This document shows, in pieces, positions 51,437 to 62,675 of a DNA stretch of 64,000 nt. A program made the position numbers and the translations under genes. Source of the stretch: Liolophura sinensis (lineage: Eukaryota; Mollusca; Polyplacophora; Chitonida; Chitonidae). The notes beneath the pieces were generated by a model. It saw nothing but the letters and a program-made list of their open reading frames with translations. It ran no database searches and had not been told where the DNA came from. The number at the start of each line of letters is the position of its first letter. Position 1 is the first letter of the stretch. The DNA lies in assembly GCF_032854445.1 (NCBI RefSeq), contig NC_088295.1, positions 29,005,385 to 29,069,384 on the forward strand, given 5' to 3'.

Positions 51437-54400
51437 ATGCTTCTATTAAATAAGGTAAGACGGCCCCAATATAATGATTACTGAGCTCAGAAGGTGTGTT
51501 TCTGAATAATAACAGCCAAATAATAAATTAATAAATAAAACTGTATAGTTTTGCATAAGAAAGATATCTCTAATGTAGTCTGAATGTTTCGCTTGTTTAT
51601 CTCGTTGCATGCTCGTTGTCCTTTTTATTCATGGGTATTTTTACTCACTGATCTTATTCTTGCTGTCATATCTGTATATAAGTGTATGTAACTATATGTA
51701 ACATACAATAATGTAATATGTTATTTCAGTTATTTAAATATGACTTATTTTAATGATGATACTGAAAAGACCTTTGAAGACGACCAGAAACATTCCGAAG
51801 ATTCTGGAGTTTATGTTTACACTTTACTGTCGATAAACAGTTTTATTGACACATTCAACTGACAGCTTATCTAAAAATATATGTTGTTTTTTAAACTTGG
51901 CGCCCAAAGACAGCGGACGTAGCAGGCGAGCTGGAGCTATCACTGCAATCTGCATGACATTATCTTCCCGCTACAATACTAAACGCCTCATTACCATAAC
52001 AGGCGGAGGGTAGGGCAGCTGCGAGGGTTTACTTATACTCCCCAGGCTGGACATGGCAGGAATCCGCTAGTTCATTTACATTTCGGACCTAACTATACCT
52101 ACACCTTTCTATTGTTTAGATTGTAGGCATCCAGTAATTTTGACAGATGAAAACAACTGGGGCACGTATAGAACGCTCACAATGATTTAAAGCCTAAAGG
52201 ATATACAGAGTAACAAGGAAAGATCTTTATCAGAAGTTGTCTGTGGACCTATACATTGTTTACACACACAACGACACACTTGTATCTGTAGTATTAATCC
52301 GGAAGTCAATATTTTGAATGCGATGAACCATATTTCTTATAGAATATATAGAGACACTTGCATATATAGGTAAAGATTTGCTCAGAACTTAAAACAAATA
52401 CCTTACAGATAACGTTTTTGGTGTACTACATTTCTGGGAAACTTAACTCTCCAAGGCGGTATACGTAAACGTTATTGATGAGCAAGGCTATGTTTTTTTT
52501 AAGCTTACCTCACAATTGTAAGAATGCATTATAGGTTACGTTTTAGGTGAAATATATATTTTTCATGAATGCATACGTTTAAAGGAAACGGCAGATGATT
52601 CATTCAGGATTGATTGTAGTTGAAGTGGGAATGTCACATTTCATTTTTGGTAAGCTTAAGAAATGGTAATTCGCTGGGTATATAAAGCTGGCTGCCTACA
52701 CGTTGCAGTTAAGCCGAACGAATTGCACCCAGTTACTGCATGGCATTGATACCTGATATTTACGCATTATATCTAACAAGATTAAGTTTACAGAGATTTG
52801 TTTTCTGGGAAATGTTTGGTGGATCAGGTGAATTAATTACTCTGTTAGAAAAAAAAACTGCATTTTTTTAGGCATGGACAAGTATTTCGCTGTTAGAATT
52901 GAGCTTCCTGAGTTTGATTTTTATGCTAGTTTTGAGTGACGTATATATAGATAGCTATTCAGGTGTATCGCAAAGAGAAATTTCATTCCCGAGTCACGAT
53001 TCTTCCAGAAAAGGATTAAAGCATCGAAATATGTGAGGGAAACGTCTGGAGCCTCTGGCACATATCAAAGAATACTGCCGACAATCGTAAGTTTACATGC
53101 AACCACTGTGATTTAAATTTGCATGTAAGAGACCTCTAGGGGAGAGAAATGGATTTGTCTATAGTTACGTGGATAACTATAAGGATGAAAGGATTTAAAG
53201 CATGGGTTTATTGTTCGCGCTGCGATAATGTGTTAAGTTAGGCGAATAAAGTGACATATATTACGCGGCCTTTAGAGGGTTGAATGACAATCGTAGATAC
53301 GAACACTGAAGTAACCAGCCTAGCATATCATTTTGCTGTTTTCACACTCCATTGCTTGTTTTTGTTATAACACCCAAGACTTGGGAACTTGCCCTACATC
53401 TGCTCACATTAAGCTTAGTCAAGTACACACCATACAATCTCCACCAAAATTCAGATCAATTGGTAAAATTGAACTGTAGCGGCCACTTTTTTCACATCGA
53501 CCGTCATGCCTCGTATATGGTTTATGCACTTGGCATTGGTCAGTGGTGTTTTTCCCGGAGGCGTGCTTTACCGTTAACTGCCACTTAACGCTCTGAACTC
53601 ATCGCACTTGTGACGTAGGATAAACTCATATAATTTTTCACAGGGTAATGTGAGATCTATAGGACCTAGATCTAATGCTGGCCAACGTCGTAAAAGAAAA
53701 ATATTCTACACCTTTATTTAATGAATGACATATATACACCGACACTATGTTGCATTGCACTTTTTGCGTTTGTCGTTTAATACAATTCAGGTTTGTTGGT
53801 TACCGTCACATACCGTCTGATTGAGTCGGTTGATAAAAAAAAAAAACTTGTCTACACCGAGGTAAACCGTGCATTATAAAGTGCATACCGAGGGACATAT
53901 GCACATTTTTCGCTGCACAAATTATGCACACATATGCTTCTGTGCTGATTTAGAAAGAACCATCCATGCAACGAGAACCCAATAAAATACACAATAACAG
54001 TAAATCATTGGACAATACGAATATGTCCTTGAGAATACCGTGGTACATGCATCGGTGATATAGTTATTGTCATGGGGGAGCTTATAAGGGACATATTATA
54101 ATAATGCTGTCACACAAAAACAGGCAGTTGCGTAAGCAAGTTTGATTTATGAGACGCAACTTATTCGTAGATTCAGACGCGTGGAGGCAGTTTGAAAGTG
54201 GTACGGTCATCGGTCAACTATCCCAGCACAAAAGACAAGGGTTCAGGGGCAGCCTAGGCCCCGGGAGCTTTGGGATGCTAGACGGCTGGAGATACCCTGA
54301 AATCGTTTCACGGGGCTTTTGTTCTTCACACAGAGCCATTGTAGTTTTATGTGCTTACCTGTCTATAGTGCACATATGTGTGCATGGGCCCTCAATTTGT

Positions 54401-54611
54401 TGGTCCCCATTAAATTGCTTCGACTTTTGACTTATTTTATTTTACGTTTACTTCGTTTTTGCGTCTTTTTAGGGATGAAAAGCGGTACGGCCATGACCGC
54501 ACTGCTTCCGACGCCACTAAGATTGATTGTCAGCTAATCCTTTCACCGTATTTCACTGGTTCACGCTGTCATCGAGTCACTGCTAGCTGCGCTGTAAGTC
54601 TTTTATTATTT
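51437..54611. other. No gene recognised
   Basis: Unique-looking DNA apart from a SINE relic at 53.67 kb. The 93-codon frame at 54149-54430 is not recognisable. Confidence 0.45.
53672..53710 (+). mobile_element. SINE family A relic
   Basis: TAATGCTGGCCAACGTCGTA then AAAATATTCT matches the tail-proximal part of family A. Very short and without a tail, so tentative. Confidence 0.4.
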
Positions 54612-54879
54612 TGTAATCCTGCACAAACCAAGATTCTACTGAAGGATTAAGTATCCGGGAGTCCTGCATTGTTTTAATGTTATTGCATGTTAAATATGAG
54701 GACAACACAGGATTCTAGAAAAGTGACGTCTAATAAATTGCAATTAACATCAGAGGGCATGTAATTTGCATGTAATTGGTGGGGGTGTTGGTGGGGGGCA
54801 TGTAATTTGCTATTATTTAAACCTTTACACGAACAGTTAAAATAAAACTCAGACTAAGATGAATATTTCGCCAGGTAAG
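54612..54879 (+). repeat. Dispersed repeat R, copy 2
   Basis: The second copy of the repeat at 18062-18348, in the same orientation and moderately diverged. It contains a local GGTGGGGGTGTTGGTGGGG insertion bracketed by a duplicated GGCATGTAATTTGC. No 54-bp units flank it, so the repeat is an independent interspersed element. Confidence 0.78.
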
Positions 54880-55083
54880 ATGATTTTAAGTTCTTCTGCT
54901 TCGAATTTATGTTTAATATTTTAACTGACACAAAAGTTCACCAATCCGTGAAGAAAGAGGTCTCGGGTTCAAATCCACCTCACGCTGATTCTGACACGAC
55001 TTCTTATTAAGTGGCTTGAAAGGTTCGCATGAAACCGAAACTGTCTACTCAGAAACCTGAGCGTCGTCATATAATGGGAATCC

Positions 55084-55250
55084 ATTTATTTATTTGATTG
55101 GTGCTTAATTAACGACGGCAGAAGGCGTTATGGTGGAGGGAAAGCGGACAAAGCGCGGGCGAATTCTGGCAGACTTTCCCACGTAGGACAAAAGAAGATG
55201 TCAGCATGAGGAGGACTTGAACTCACAGCGATCACATTGGTAAAGTTCAG
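55084..55250 (-). mobile_element. SINE family A, diverged copy with most of the body
   Basis: TTTATTTATTTGATTGGTGC, CGTTATGGTGGAGGGAAAGC, CTGGCAGACTTTCCCACGTA, GTCAGCATGAGGAGGACTTG and AACTCACAGCGATCACATTG follow the family order, with a deletion in the conserved tail segment. Confidence 0.82.
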
Positions 55251-55291
55251 TGTGTTGCGTTACAAAACGCTAACTCCTAAACCTTGGAAGG

Positions 55292-55332
55292 CCCCCACCA
55301 ACACCCCCACCAACACACCCACCCCCTCCCCT
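55292..55332 (-). other. Potential G-quadruplex sequence on the minus strand
   Basis: Two CCCCCACCAACA-type units, then CCCACCCCC and TCCCC. It lies at the end of a SINE family A copy. Confidence 0.5.
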
Positions 55333-55432
55333 CATAAGTGGAATAGTTTTCGTCCTAGTGTACCAGTCCTTCACGGGCGACAACTACCGGAATGTCAGGA
55401 AGAATCACCACAACCTGTGAATAACTTTTACT

Positions 55433-55620
55433 GATTTATTTATTTATTTGGCTGGTGTTTTAAGCCGTACTCAAAAATATTTCACTTTTACGACGGCGGC
55501 CAGCATTATGGTGAGAGGAAACCCACGGCGATCCGTAGGTTTCTGCAAAGCCTTTCTTTTGAGCTGGACTTCAACCCACAGCATTGGTGGGAGGTTCCTC
55601 GGTTTTTGCGGCCAGAAGGA
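55433..55620 (-). mobile_element. SINE family A copy, second of a same-orientation pair
   Basis: TTTATTTATTTATTTGGCTG to ACGACGGCGGCCAGCATTAT is well preserved. The central part is shortened, then GAGCTGGACTTCAACCCACA and CATTGGTGGGAG. It lies about 180 bases from the copy at 55084 in the same orientation. Confidence 0.85.
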
Positions 55621-56999
55621 AGTTTTAGGTAGGCACCCAGTCATGCCTTGGCATAGTGTATTAGTTTATAGTTGCACAGGTCCTTTTTGTGTTACGATAA
55701 GTATAAGTATTTCTCATCGACGAAACAGTGTGAAATTTAAGAAAAGCAATGAAAACTCGAACAGGCATTATTATTTCATGTATAAATATTTTTTTTAATT
55801 TTGTATCAAAATATACAATATAGCAAAATATTTCTCCAAATTGTTCTTTATTATATACACATGCACATAAAATAAACATATTTAGCTTTACTCTGCTTAA
55901 AAAAAAATTTGACATCGTGTATAAACTATAAAGCAACATAGAATGACACTTTAATTTATAATTCTTCGGAATACATTAAATGCATAACTCTCTTGAAATA
56001 TTGATATGACATGACAAACACTTCCAGCATATATAACCGTAGAAAAATACTTGCTTCATAAAATTTCAAAACATGGAGAAACACGTATAAATATATACAT
56101 TATGTCGTGACCGGGTGAAAATTCTTTATTTTTTCTAACAGACTGGGCGGAATGTATCGCTGAAGTCATCATTATAGACATGGGACTTAGATAGTTTTGA
56201 GCACTGATTCTTCTGGGTAGATTTCACTAGCTGCATGACACGCCTATCGGGCTATAGACCTCTGTAAGTTGACTTGTCTCGCCTTCCCGTGTGTTACTTG
56301 AGCACTCATCCGAAACAGCAGAAAAGCGGGCCTCTTAAGAACTTTGAACTGCTCAACTAGCTTCAGGCGTCTGGAATACAAACAGAACGAAAAGACTTTT
56401 AGTGAATTCGCATGGCATATTATAAAAAAAGCCTTTTTTTACCTCAGTCTTTGTCAAAAAATGAATTTAATGTCCGATATGTTTCGTAAATGAAATACTA
56501 TGGTGCAAAAAGCTTGCATTGAAACTCATATAAGCGAGACGAGCTTGATGGCGTTTTGTGGGTCCTTTCCATCTCAGCATGCTCCTTCCCCTGTCCGTAC
56601 ATGCAGAAGTAACAGAGGCTATTACTTAGTCTTTGTGAACAGTAAAATCATTTGGCCTCCTGTAATTGTTTGCGTGTGTAGTCTACAGACAGCTTTACAG
56701 AGGACTAACGTCAACATGTGAGACTATAAGAGTTAAAAGTGCAAGAATCAGCAATACAATAACATGTTAAAAAGGCTTTCTTTGAAATAACAAAAACGAA
56801 CAGATTTTTTATGTATGTCAAGTTCTGTGTTCGTCCCTCACCAGCTTCAAACCTTTCAGACATTGAAGCCTGTAGTACATGCGATATTTTGCGTGTTGCC
56901 TTTCTGTTCTATACAGCATAATTGAACCTCCATAACTTGTTCTAATGCACTTAAAAGGCACAGATGCATGACGTACAGTAAACGAAAACATTGGACCCC
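55621..56999. other. AT-rich stretch, no gene recognised
   Basis: AT-rich DNA between a SINE and the achaete-scute 3' flank. If that gene has a long 3' UTR it could extend here: a minus-strand AATAAA lies at 56125-56130. Confidence 0.4.
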
Positions 57000-58112
57000 G
57001 CAGCTCAAGTTTCAACTTTTTTACCACCTCTATATAGCTGAGAGGTGTTGAAGTACCTTACCTCTCTTTTTCGCAGTTATGATTCGCATCGTAATTTCAA
57101 AGGTGGACGATGTGGGCGCAGTGGAACTAATTGCGTCTTTTCGTTATGTAAAACCATCAGACAGTTCTTGCTGTGACAAACTGTCACGGTATTCAATCAT
57201 TAAAGCTTGGCTACGTTTGCACTTGATTCCCTTAAAAGCGAGCTGAATGATAAGCAAAGGTGTGACAACATCATAACACTGTCTTAAAACGCATCGCGTG
57301 TTTCAGCTCATTACCTGCTCGGCTATTGTTAATTAATGCGCTGGAGGACAGCTAAACGGCGTTTCCTGGTAATTTTAGTGATGCAATCATGCACCTATGA
57401 CAAGTGTCAGCAACTGAATAAACATACTTCTTCCTTGCTGGAACAGGCCCATGGGGTAATATAACATGTCAACGCGTAGGGTACTCACGAACTCTACTGA
57501 ATGTCAGCTAGGTAATCGTTCAAGCAGAATAACAGGTCGAAGGGTCTGAGATCATATCGTACCCAAAGTATCCCAAAGCCACAAGGAGATCCTCCCCGTG
57601 AAAGGTTTACGCCATGTCCGTTGGCCGTTGGCTATATAGCTGGACAATGGTTAACGGACGCCCTTTTATGGCGCTAAGGATAACTGGTTAATAAAGCCAA
57701 CTAACTAAACTTCGCTCTTGACTATGCTGTTAACCCCATATACTCGACAGGTTGACTTTTCGCCGATGGCTGGACCAAACATTAAGCAAATGTTTGCTTG
57801 CACAGTCCTATGAAGGGCCAAATCAATTGCCCAAGGCATGCAAGCTTTGGCGATATTGTTGAACTCGCCGTTGTAACTGTCTTAGTTTATGACAGCTGCG
57901 AAATCCTTGCCGAAGTCATTGGGTATGAACCAAAACAATACTTAGAGCAGAGAAATACTTTTCAGTTTCACGACACTTTCTGGTTAGGGCCTTTTGCTAT
58001 GTTCCTGATTCTCTGACAAGAAATGAAAGCCTTTTTGTTCTATATAGATAAAGAAATAAAAACGGCAAATACAGATTTAGATTAAAACATTCTTTTTCAA
58101 GTGTACCTACCT
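57000..58112 (-). other. 3' flank of the achaete-scute gene, probably including its 3' UTR
   Basis: This stretch follows the stop codon on the minus strand. I found no canonical minus-strand AATAAA within about 1 kb; a CATAAA variant lies near 57664-57669 and an AATAAA at 56125-56130. The 3' end is therefore not placed. A 72-codon open stretch on the opposite strand (57798-58016) resembles nothing known and is treated as chance. Confidence 0.3.
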
Positions 58113-59012
58113 TTAAAACCAATTGGAGAAGTCTAACAAGTCGTCTTCATCGACACTGATGCCCTCGCAGGAAGAGTCCGAACAGGAACTTGGGTTTGGC
58201 GAACTCATTGATGTCGCTGGAGAGAGACTGGAGGACGTCAGTACGTTGGCGGACGTCAGGACTGGCGTCAGCACGCTACTGTCCAACACTGCATTCACAG
58301 CGTCATGTTCGTCAACAAGTTGTCGCAAATATCGGATGTACTCGATGGCAGCCTTTAGTGTTTCCACTTTGCTCATTTTTTTAGACCGGTTTCCCTTCGT
58401 GCCGCTTGGAAGATGCTCACGTAAAGTGGCAAACGTCATATTAATCAGCTTAACTCGGTTCCTCTCTCGTTCGTTGCGTCGCTGTACGGCTGTAAACACG
58501 GGCTTGACCTGATTTTGATGCTGACCGTTTCGTCGATGAGAGTTTTGTTGTTGCTGGTGGTGACGTTGACGCATGGATGGACTGGAATTGGATTGCTGTA
58601 GCTGTGAGCTCTTTTCCACTGATCTGGAACTGTAATTGGCATCGATTTGGCTGCTGTTGTTATTGTTGTTGTTGTTAATACTGTTCAAATTATTATTGTT
58701 ATTCACATTTTCATTATGCAACTGGATACTGTTGGCAAGAGTCAAATGGTTAAAGTCCAGTTTTCGTTTGCAAGTAAAACTGCTCAACGAGATTGTGTTT
58801 TCCTTCAGCAGTTTTGGTGACTTCAACGTTGCTGAGGTGCTTGATAAGGAAGCATGGTTCAAATTGTCGAAAGAGAACATGCATGATGGCCTGTCGGCTC
58901 CAGTTCCTGTTGTGAATTGCAGTAAAGTTCCAGCGGATCCAAAGTTGTAAGAGTTGTCAAAAGCCTGGTTATGAGAAAACCTCTCCATGGGCCTTGCTGA
59001 AGCTATCTCCAT
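58113..59012 (-). CDS. ASCL: Achaete-scute family bHLH transcription factor (ASCL1/2-like), single exon
   Basis: A 299-residue nuclear bHLH protein. Family members dimerise with E-proteins (Daughterless/TCF), bind CANNTG E-boxes and drive neural precursor specification. Visible in order: an N-terminal region rich in Ser/Thr; an Asn-rich tract at about residues 101-119; a Gln/His-rich tract at about 148-167; a basic region starting RRNERERNRVK at 178; helix 1 (INMTFATLREHLP) to about 202; a loop to about 215; helix 2 with KMSKVETLKAAIEYI to about 239; a Ser/Pro-rich linker; and the C-terminal LLDFSNWF followed at once by TAA. NERERNRVK, KMSKVETL, DEHDAV and the C-terminal LLDFxNWF are diagnostic of the ASCa group. 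The loop is about three residues longer than in vertebrate ASCL1. I chose the ATG at 59010-59012: it has G at -3 and +4, and lies about 95 bases downstream of a likely TATA-directed start. The frame stays open upstream to an ATG at 59315, but that lies beyond the TATA box and its translation looks non-coding. An uninterrupted frame fits the usual intronless coding region. Which ASCL paralogue it is was not resolved. Confidence 0.94.
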   Translation of the reverse strand: MEIASARPMERFSHNQAFDNSYNFGSAGTLLQFTTGTGADRPSCMFSFDNLNHASLSSTSATLKSPKLLKENTISLSSFTCKRKLDFNHLTLANSIQLHNENVNNNNNLNSINNNNNNNSSQIDANYSSRSVEKSSQLQQSNSSPSMRQRHHQQQQNSHRRNGQHQNQVKPVFTAVQRRNERERNRVKLINMTFATLREHLPSGTKGNRSKKMSKVETLKAAIEYIRYLRQLVDEHDAVNAVLDSSVLTPVLTSANVLTSSSLSPATSMSSPNPSSCSDSSCEGISVDEDDLLDFSNWF

Positions 59013-59108
59013 GTCGGACTGCCGGCTCGTTCTAGCATGTGAGTGTCGCGTGTGAACTTGCAGGGTTAAACAACGAAAATAGGTTCTGGTGACAGATTCA
59101 AGAATAAT
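59013..59108 (-). other. Predicted 5' untranslated region of the achaete-scute gene
   Basis: The interval between the chosen ATG and a transcription start expected about 30 bases downstream of the TATA box. A pyrimidine-A step (ACATTATT on the minus strand) near 59108 is a possible initiator. The region contains a CACGCGACAC site. Its start is inferred, not observed. Confidence 0.45.
59043..59052 (-). promoter_or_regulatory. Putative Hairy/HES class C site, CACGCGACAC
   Basis: Minus-strand CACGCGACAC in the predicted 5' UTR. CACGCG is the class C site bound by Hairy/HES repressors. The Drosophila achaete promoter carries a Hairy site of the form GGCACGCGAC, and vertebrate HES1 represses ASCL1 through a class C-type site. 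An E-box-like CATGTG abuts it at 59037-59042. Function is inferred from motif and position only. Confidence 0.4.
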
Positions 59109-59132
59109 GTCCCGTGCGGAACGCGACCCATC

Positions 59133-59138
59133 TTTATA
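59133..59138 (-). promoter_or_regulatory. Putative TATA box of the achaete-scute gene
   Basis: TATAAA on the minus strand (context CCTATAAAGATGG), 121 bases upstream of the chosen ATG. Spacing, strand and a G/C-rich flank are right for a TATA-type metazoan core promoter. Such hexamers are common in AT-rich DNA, but this local stretch is comparatively GC-rich, which strengthens the call. Confidence 0.5.
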
Positions 59139-59196
59139 GGACTTGGGGGTGAAGCTGGTAAGCTCCGCCCATGGAGTAAGTCTTATCGCACGCCGA

Positions 59197-59202
59197 CGCG
59201 TG
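59197..59202 (-). promoter_or_regulatory. Putative Hairy/HES class C site, CACGCG
   Basis: A second CACGCG on the minus strand, about 60 bases upstream of the TATA box. Two class C hexamers within about 160 bases around the predicted start are consistent with Notch-HES repression. The flanks match the extended consensus less well than the site at 59043-59052. Confidence 0.32.
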
Positions 59203-59223
59203 GGTATCCCGGGTACAGCCAAC

Positions 59224-59229
59224 CAGGTG
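59224..59229. promoter_or_regulatory. Putative E-box CAGGTG upstream of the achaete-scute gene
   Basis: CAGGTG (CACCTG on the other strand) about 90 bases upstream of the TATA box. This E-box class is bound by proneural bHLH/E-protein dimers and by Snail-type repressors, so it could mediate autoregulation. A lone hexamer is weak evidence. Confidence 0.25.
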
Positions 59230-60380
59230 AAGACAGGAGCTACTGTGCAAAACGCAAGGGGCACAGTAGCGCATTGTGGCTGCCCAAAACATACGATAAG
59301 AAGATCCTTTAACATGACCTCGTCTTTGCTTGTTCTTTTATGTAAGCATAGCAATAGCTGTACGTTTAAGATGCTGAAAAAAATCAGTTGAAAATGTGTT
59401 CCCTGAAAAGGCCATGTATCTATTCATTCGAGTGAATTCAGTATTTGAGACCAGAGCACAACGGCTGAAATACTAGATTAGGTAAAAACGGCTAAACGCT
59501 ACGGTTTACAGTCTGTTCGCAGATAATGCACATGAACATAGTAATATACCTGTTTCTAGGTAACCACGAACCGCAAAATGTTCTGCACGAAAAATGCAAA
59601 GACAAAACAGTATTTCTCAAGTTTTAGCAATATTCGTTTAGCGTCGGCCTGTTTTCTAAAGGATGACAGGTAATAATCACTGATATGAATAACAATGAAG
59701 TGGGGAGGGGCGATGCATGGTGGGGCAGGGCACAGGACAGTTAGCGTCCCTACACCCAAATTTTATCGGCACACGTCTGCATGACCTGGGATAGCAGAGG
59801 ACCCTTGCTGGTGTATTAGTTGTGTCTGGGGACCGCACTCTATCCGTCACAGATGTATACCTAGAGACTTTGATTTATTTACCAGCTTTATGCAGAAGTA
59901 GTGTTGGAGACGAATCTGTATTGTGAGATATGACTGCTCAAGATCTTCCGTTGACAAGTGCCTGGGGTAAACTGCCACCCCTGACTCTGCACGTTTATTA
60001 AATACGGCTCATGCCTACCACATATTCATCTTCTAGCACCCTTCATCGATGCACCTGTACTATTCATATCAATATTTATGAAAATTTTATGATAGCTTAC
60101 ATCGAATTAAATCATAAATTCATAAACCTATATAGCCCTTTCTGTGGAAGTGGATAAATTTCACAGCATTGCAAATAAATCAAGCGTTAAAAATGTATGA
60201 ATGCTTATGTCCAAACCAAGACAGTTTCATATCTTTAAGTATGATGAAATGAATTTTGTACTTTTGACATAACCCTCATGAAAGTGGATGTGCGGTTTCC
60301 TAAAGACAATAATGACAACTTCTTTTTTTTTAAACCGCACCGAAAAGGTTTTATCATTACCCAGGATTTTCTTAACTTAC
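59230..60380. promoter_or_regulatory. Upstream flank of the achaete-scute gene
   Basis: Free of recognised repeats for 1.1 kb upstream of the promoter, in contrast to the SINE-dense 60.4-62.8 kb beyond it. Repeat exclusion next to a developmental gene is suggestive of regulatory DNA, but no specific enhancer is identified. Confidence 0.3.
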
Positions 60381-60480
60381 TCATTTATTTGACTGAGGTT
60401 TGACGCCGTATTCAAGAATATTTCACTTGTGCGACGGCGACCAGCATTGTGGTGAGAGTACGACCATCTACAGGTCCGAC
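60381..60480 (-). mobile_element. SINE family A, 5'-truncated copy
   Basis: CATTTATTTGACTGAGGTTT, CGTATTCAAGAATATTTCAC, GCGACGGCGACCAGCATTGT, then GAGAGTACGACCATCTACAG. First of four copies on the 5' side of the achaete-scute gene. Confidence 0.82.
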
Positions 60481-60964
60481 CATTATATAATATATTTTAT
60501 TTTTAGTTATTTTGTATTGTATGTAACAGGATGTGTGGTATATTTTGCGGAATAGGTCTGATTAGTCAGTGCTGCAGTTCACAGCAACCCTGCATATGAC
60601 TATACCTCATTTGTAGATTGTACGCCGAATTTCTGGAGGGTGGGTTCAAACCGTAAAAGACTTCAGTAATCCACACGGCTGATCTAAATCTTGAGACCTT
60701 TTGCTTATTGACAGGAAAGTAACCTTCATCTGATGCTTGACAACAAACGAGTCATTGTACACATAGATAGGTAATCCACCTGGTGTTTGACATGAACGAT
60801 TTTCATACAGTGAGCAAGCAAGTTATCAAAGTCGGTCAAATATATAATCTGTAGTATAAGTCTATGATAAAACTCAACACGGGTTTTGGAAGGAAAATCA
60901 TACAAAGTGTGAAAACAGTTTAATATAGGATGGTGTTGATAGGTTTCAATATTAATGTTTTGTA

Positions 60965-61220
60965 CGCCGTGTCCTAGTGACTAGAGTGGTAAAGCAGCCC
61001 AATAACCCAGCAGCATCTCATCAATGCGATCGCTATTAGTTCAAGCCCAGCTAAGGTCGGCTTCCTCTCCGGTCGTGCGTGGGAAGGTCTTCCAGAACCT
61101 GCGGTCGTGGGTTTTCCCCGGGTTCTCCCTGGTTTTCTCTAACCATAATGGTGGGCGCCATGGTATAAGTGAAATATTCTCGAGTATGGTGTAAAATACC
61201 AATCAAATAAATAATAAAAT
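60965..61220 (+). mobile_element. SINE family A, near full-length copy in plus orientation
   Basis: The head includes TAGAGTGGTAAAGCAGCCC (A-box-like) and TAGTTCAAGCCCAGC (B-box-like). The body includes GGCTTCCTCTCCGGTCGTGC, GGTCGTGGGTTTTCCCCGGG and ATAATGGTGGGCGCCATGG. The end is CAATCAAATAAATAATAAAA. Its tail faces the tail of the copy at 61618. Confidence 0.88.
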
Positions 61221-61617
61221 TTTTACAGGCGTGATCTGTTAGTAGATAACTCCTTTGTAAAATACATTTTGCCCTTCGTCACCAAATCATAAGGTTTTTC
61301 CTCCTCTACTTTGCTACACATTCGAATGTATGGCTGCCTTTGTAGTTTTTTCACATTAAGCGAAGGTAAATTTTATTATGTCAGATGTTATTCCAGCCTA
61401 TTGGTAGAAGAATACATACATGTATGAAATCGACACTGATTTAAACACTTAAGAGATTCACATGTGCCCATCAGTTTTTCTCCCTGTATATGTATTATTT
61501 TTAAACTTAAATAAGTAAACTTATCTATGTTCATTGTTTGGAGATACGAATTAAAGTAAAAGAATCTCACCCAAACTCAGATTTTGGCTATATGCATATA
61601 TTGATTTATTAAAATAT

Positions 61618-61840
61618 GAAATATTTGATTAGTGTTTTATGCCGTTCAAGAATATTTCACTTCAGTATCGGCCGCCAGCATTGTGGTGGGAGGAAACCGT
61701 TCAGAGCCCCTGGCAAACCAACGACCATCCGCAGGCTGCTGGTGAATCTTTCCACGTATAACGGGAGATGAAGCCAGCATGAATTGGACTTGAACTCACA
61801 ACGATCGCATTGGTGAGACTTTAACCGTGCTACAGTTGAT
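61618..61840 (-). mobile_element. SINE family A, near full-length copy
   Basis: ATATTTGATTAGTGTTTTAT, GGCCGCCAGCATTGTGGTGG, ACGACCATCCGCAGGCTGCT, GAAGCCAGCATGAATTGGAC and TTGAACTCACAACGATCGCA are in family order. Oriented tail-to-tail with the copy ending at 61220. Confidence 0.88.
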
Positions 61841-62675
61841 TGAAATACATGTATACATACATATCATCAACAAACAATGTGCCCATTTCTATTGATAGTC
61901 CTCTCTGACCGAGTGCTCTTAAGCGTTTTCGCTTTTACCATAGCCCTGAACAATGAAGTCATTTATCTGAATCCAGCTTTATACCAGGAGGTTGTCAGGT
62001 ACAATGCTATGTACAGTGCTATCACTCGGTCTATAGCTGATACCTTCACTAAACAGAATATTCTTTGGAACAACATATTCTTGTACTTCTTAAATATTAA
62101 TAATATAATTCTGCAAAGAAAACGGAAAATAAAACCCTATTTCTTAACACAGTGATTTAAATACGGTATAGGTATAACATTAGCAAGGAGAAGTGAATTT
62201 TATTTTGCTCAGTTCAGCACAGAGCAGATGTTTTATTCACTGATAAAATCGCCACGACATGGCTGAAATATAACAAACCTAGCGTCAAGCCATAATCATT
62301 CATGCATTCATTCACTGGTAAAATAAAATAAATATAGATTACTCTGCCATTTAAAAAATATGTTTGCTGGAAAACTCTGCCGCGAAACCACGCACTTGTT
62401 GCTAAAGTATCTTTAGTTCCATTTATCTCTATAGCTTCGGATCAGAGAGGGTGTACTTAATATATGAGAATATATACTGGTTTCAGTGGAAACAGGGCAG
62501 TAGTATTATATGTATATGATCATACTTGCACATATGACCTATCCTTTGTTGGGAGGTACATGATGGTTTTTCAGTTCCCATTTTATTTTGCTTTCAACTT
62601 CGTTAACTCACATATAGAAACGATGATCCTTGATACGACGTAAACTAATATTAAAAATATTGCTGTGAATTATAT

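Noticed and set aside
54400-54408. TTGGTCCCC, the 5' end of miR-133
   Set aside because: The match ends after nine bases and no hairpin is present.
54955-54985. B-box-like GGGTTCAAATCCACC
   Set aside because: No A box at the expected distance upstream and no acceptor stem. Not called as a tRNA, though it may be a SINE scrap.
59013-59315. N-terminal extension of the achaete-scute protein to an upstream in-frame ATG at 59315
   Set aside because: It would lie upstream of the TATA box at 59133-59138. The extra residues look like translated promoter and UTR sequence, and the ATG at 59012 has a better initiation context.
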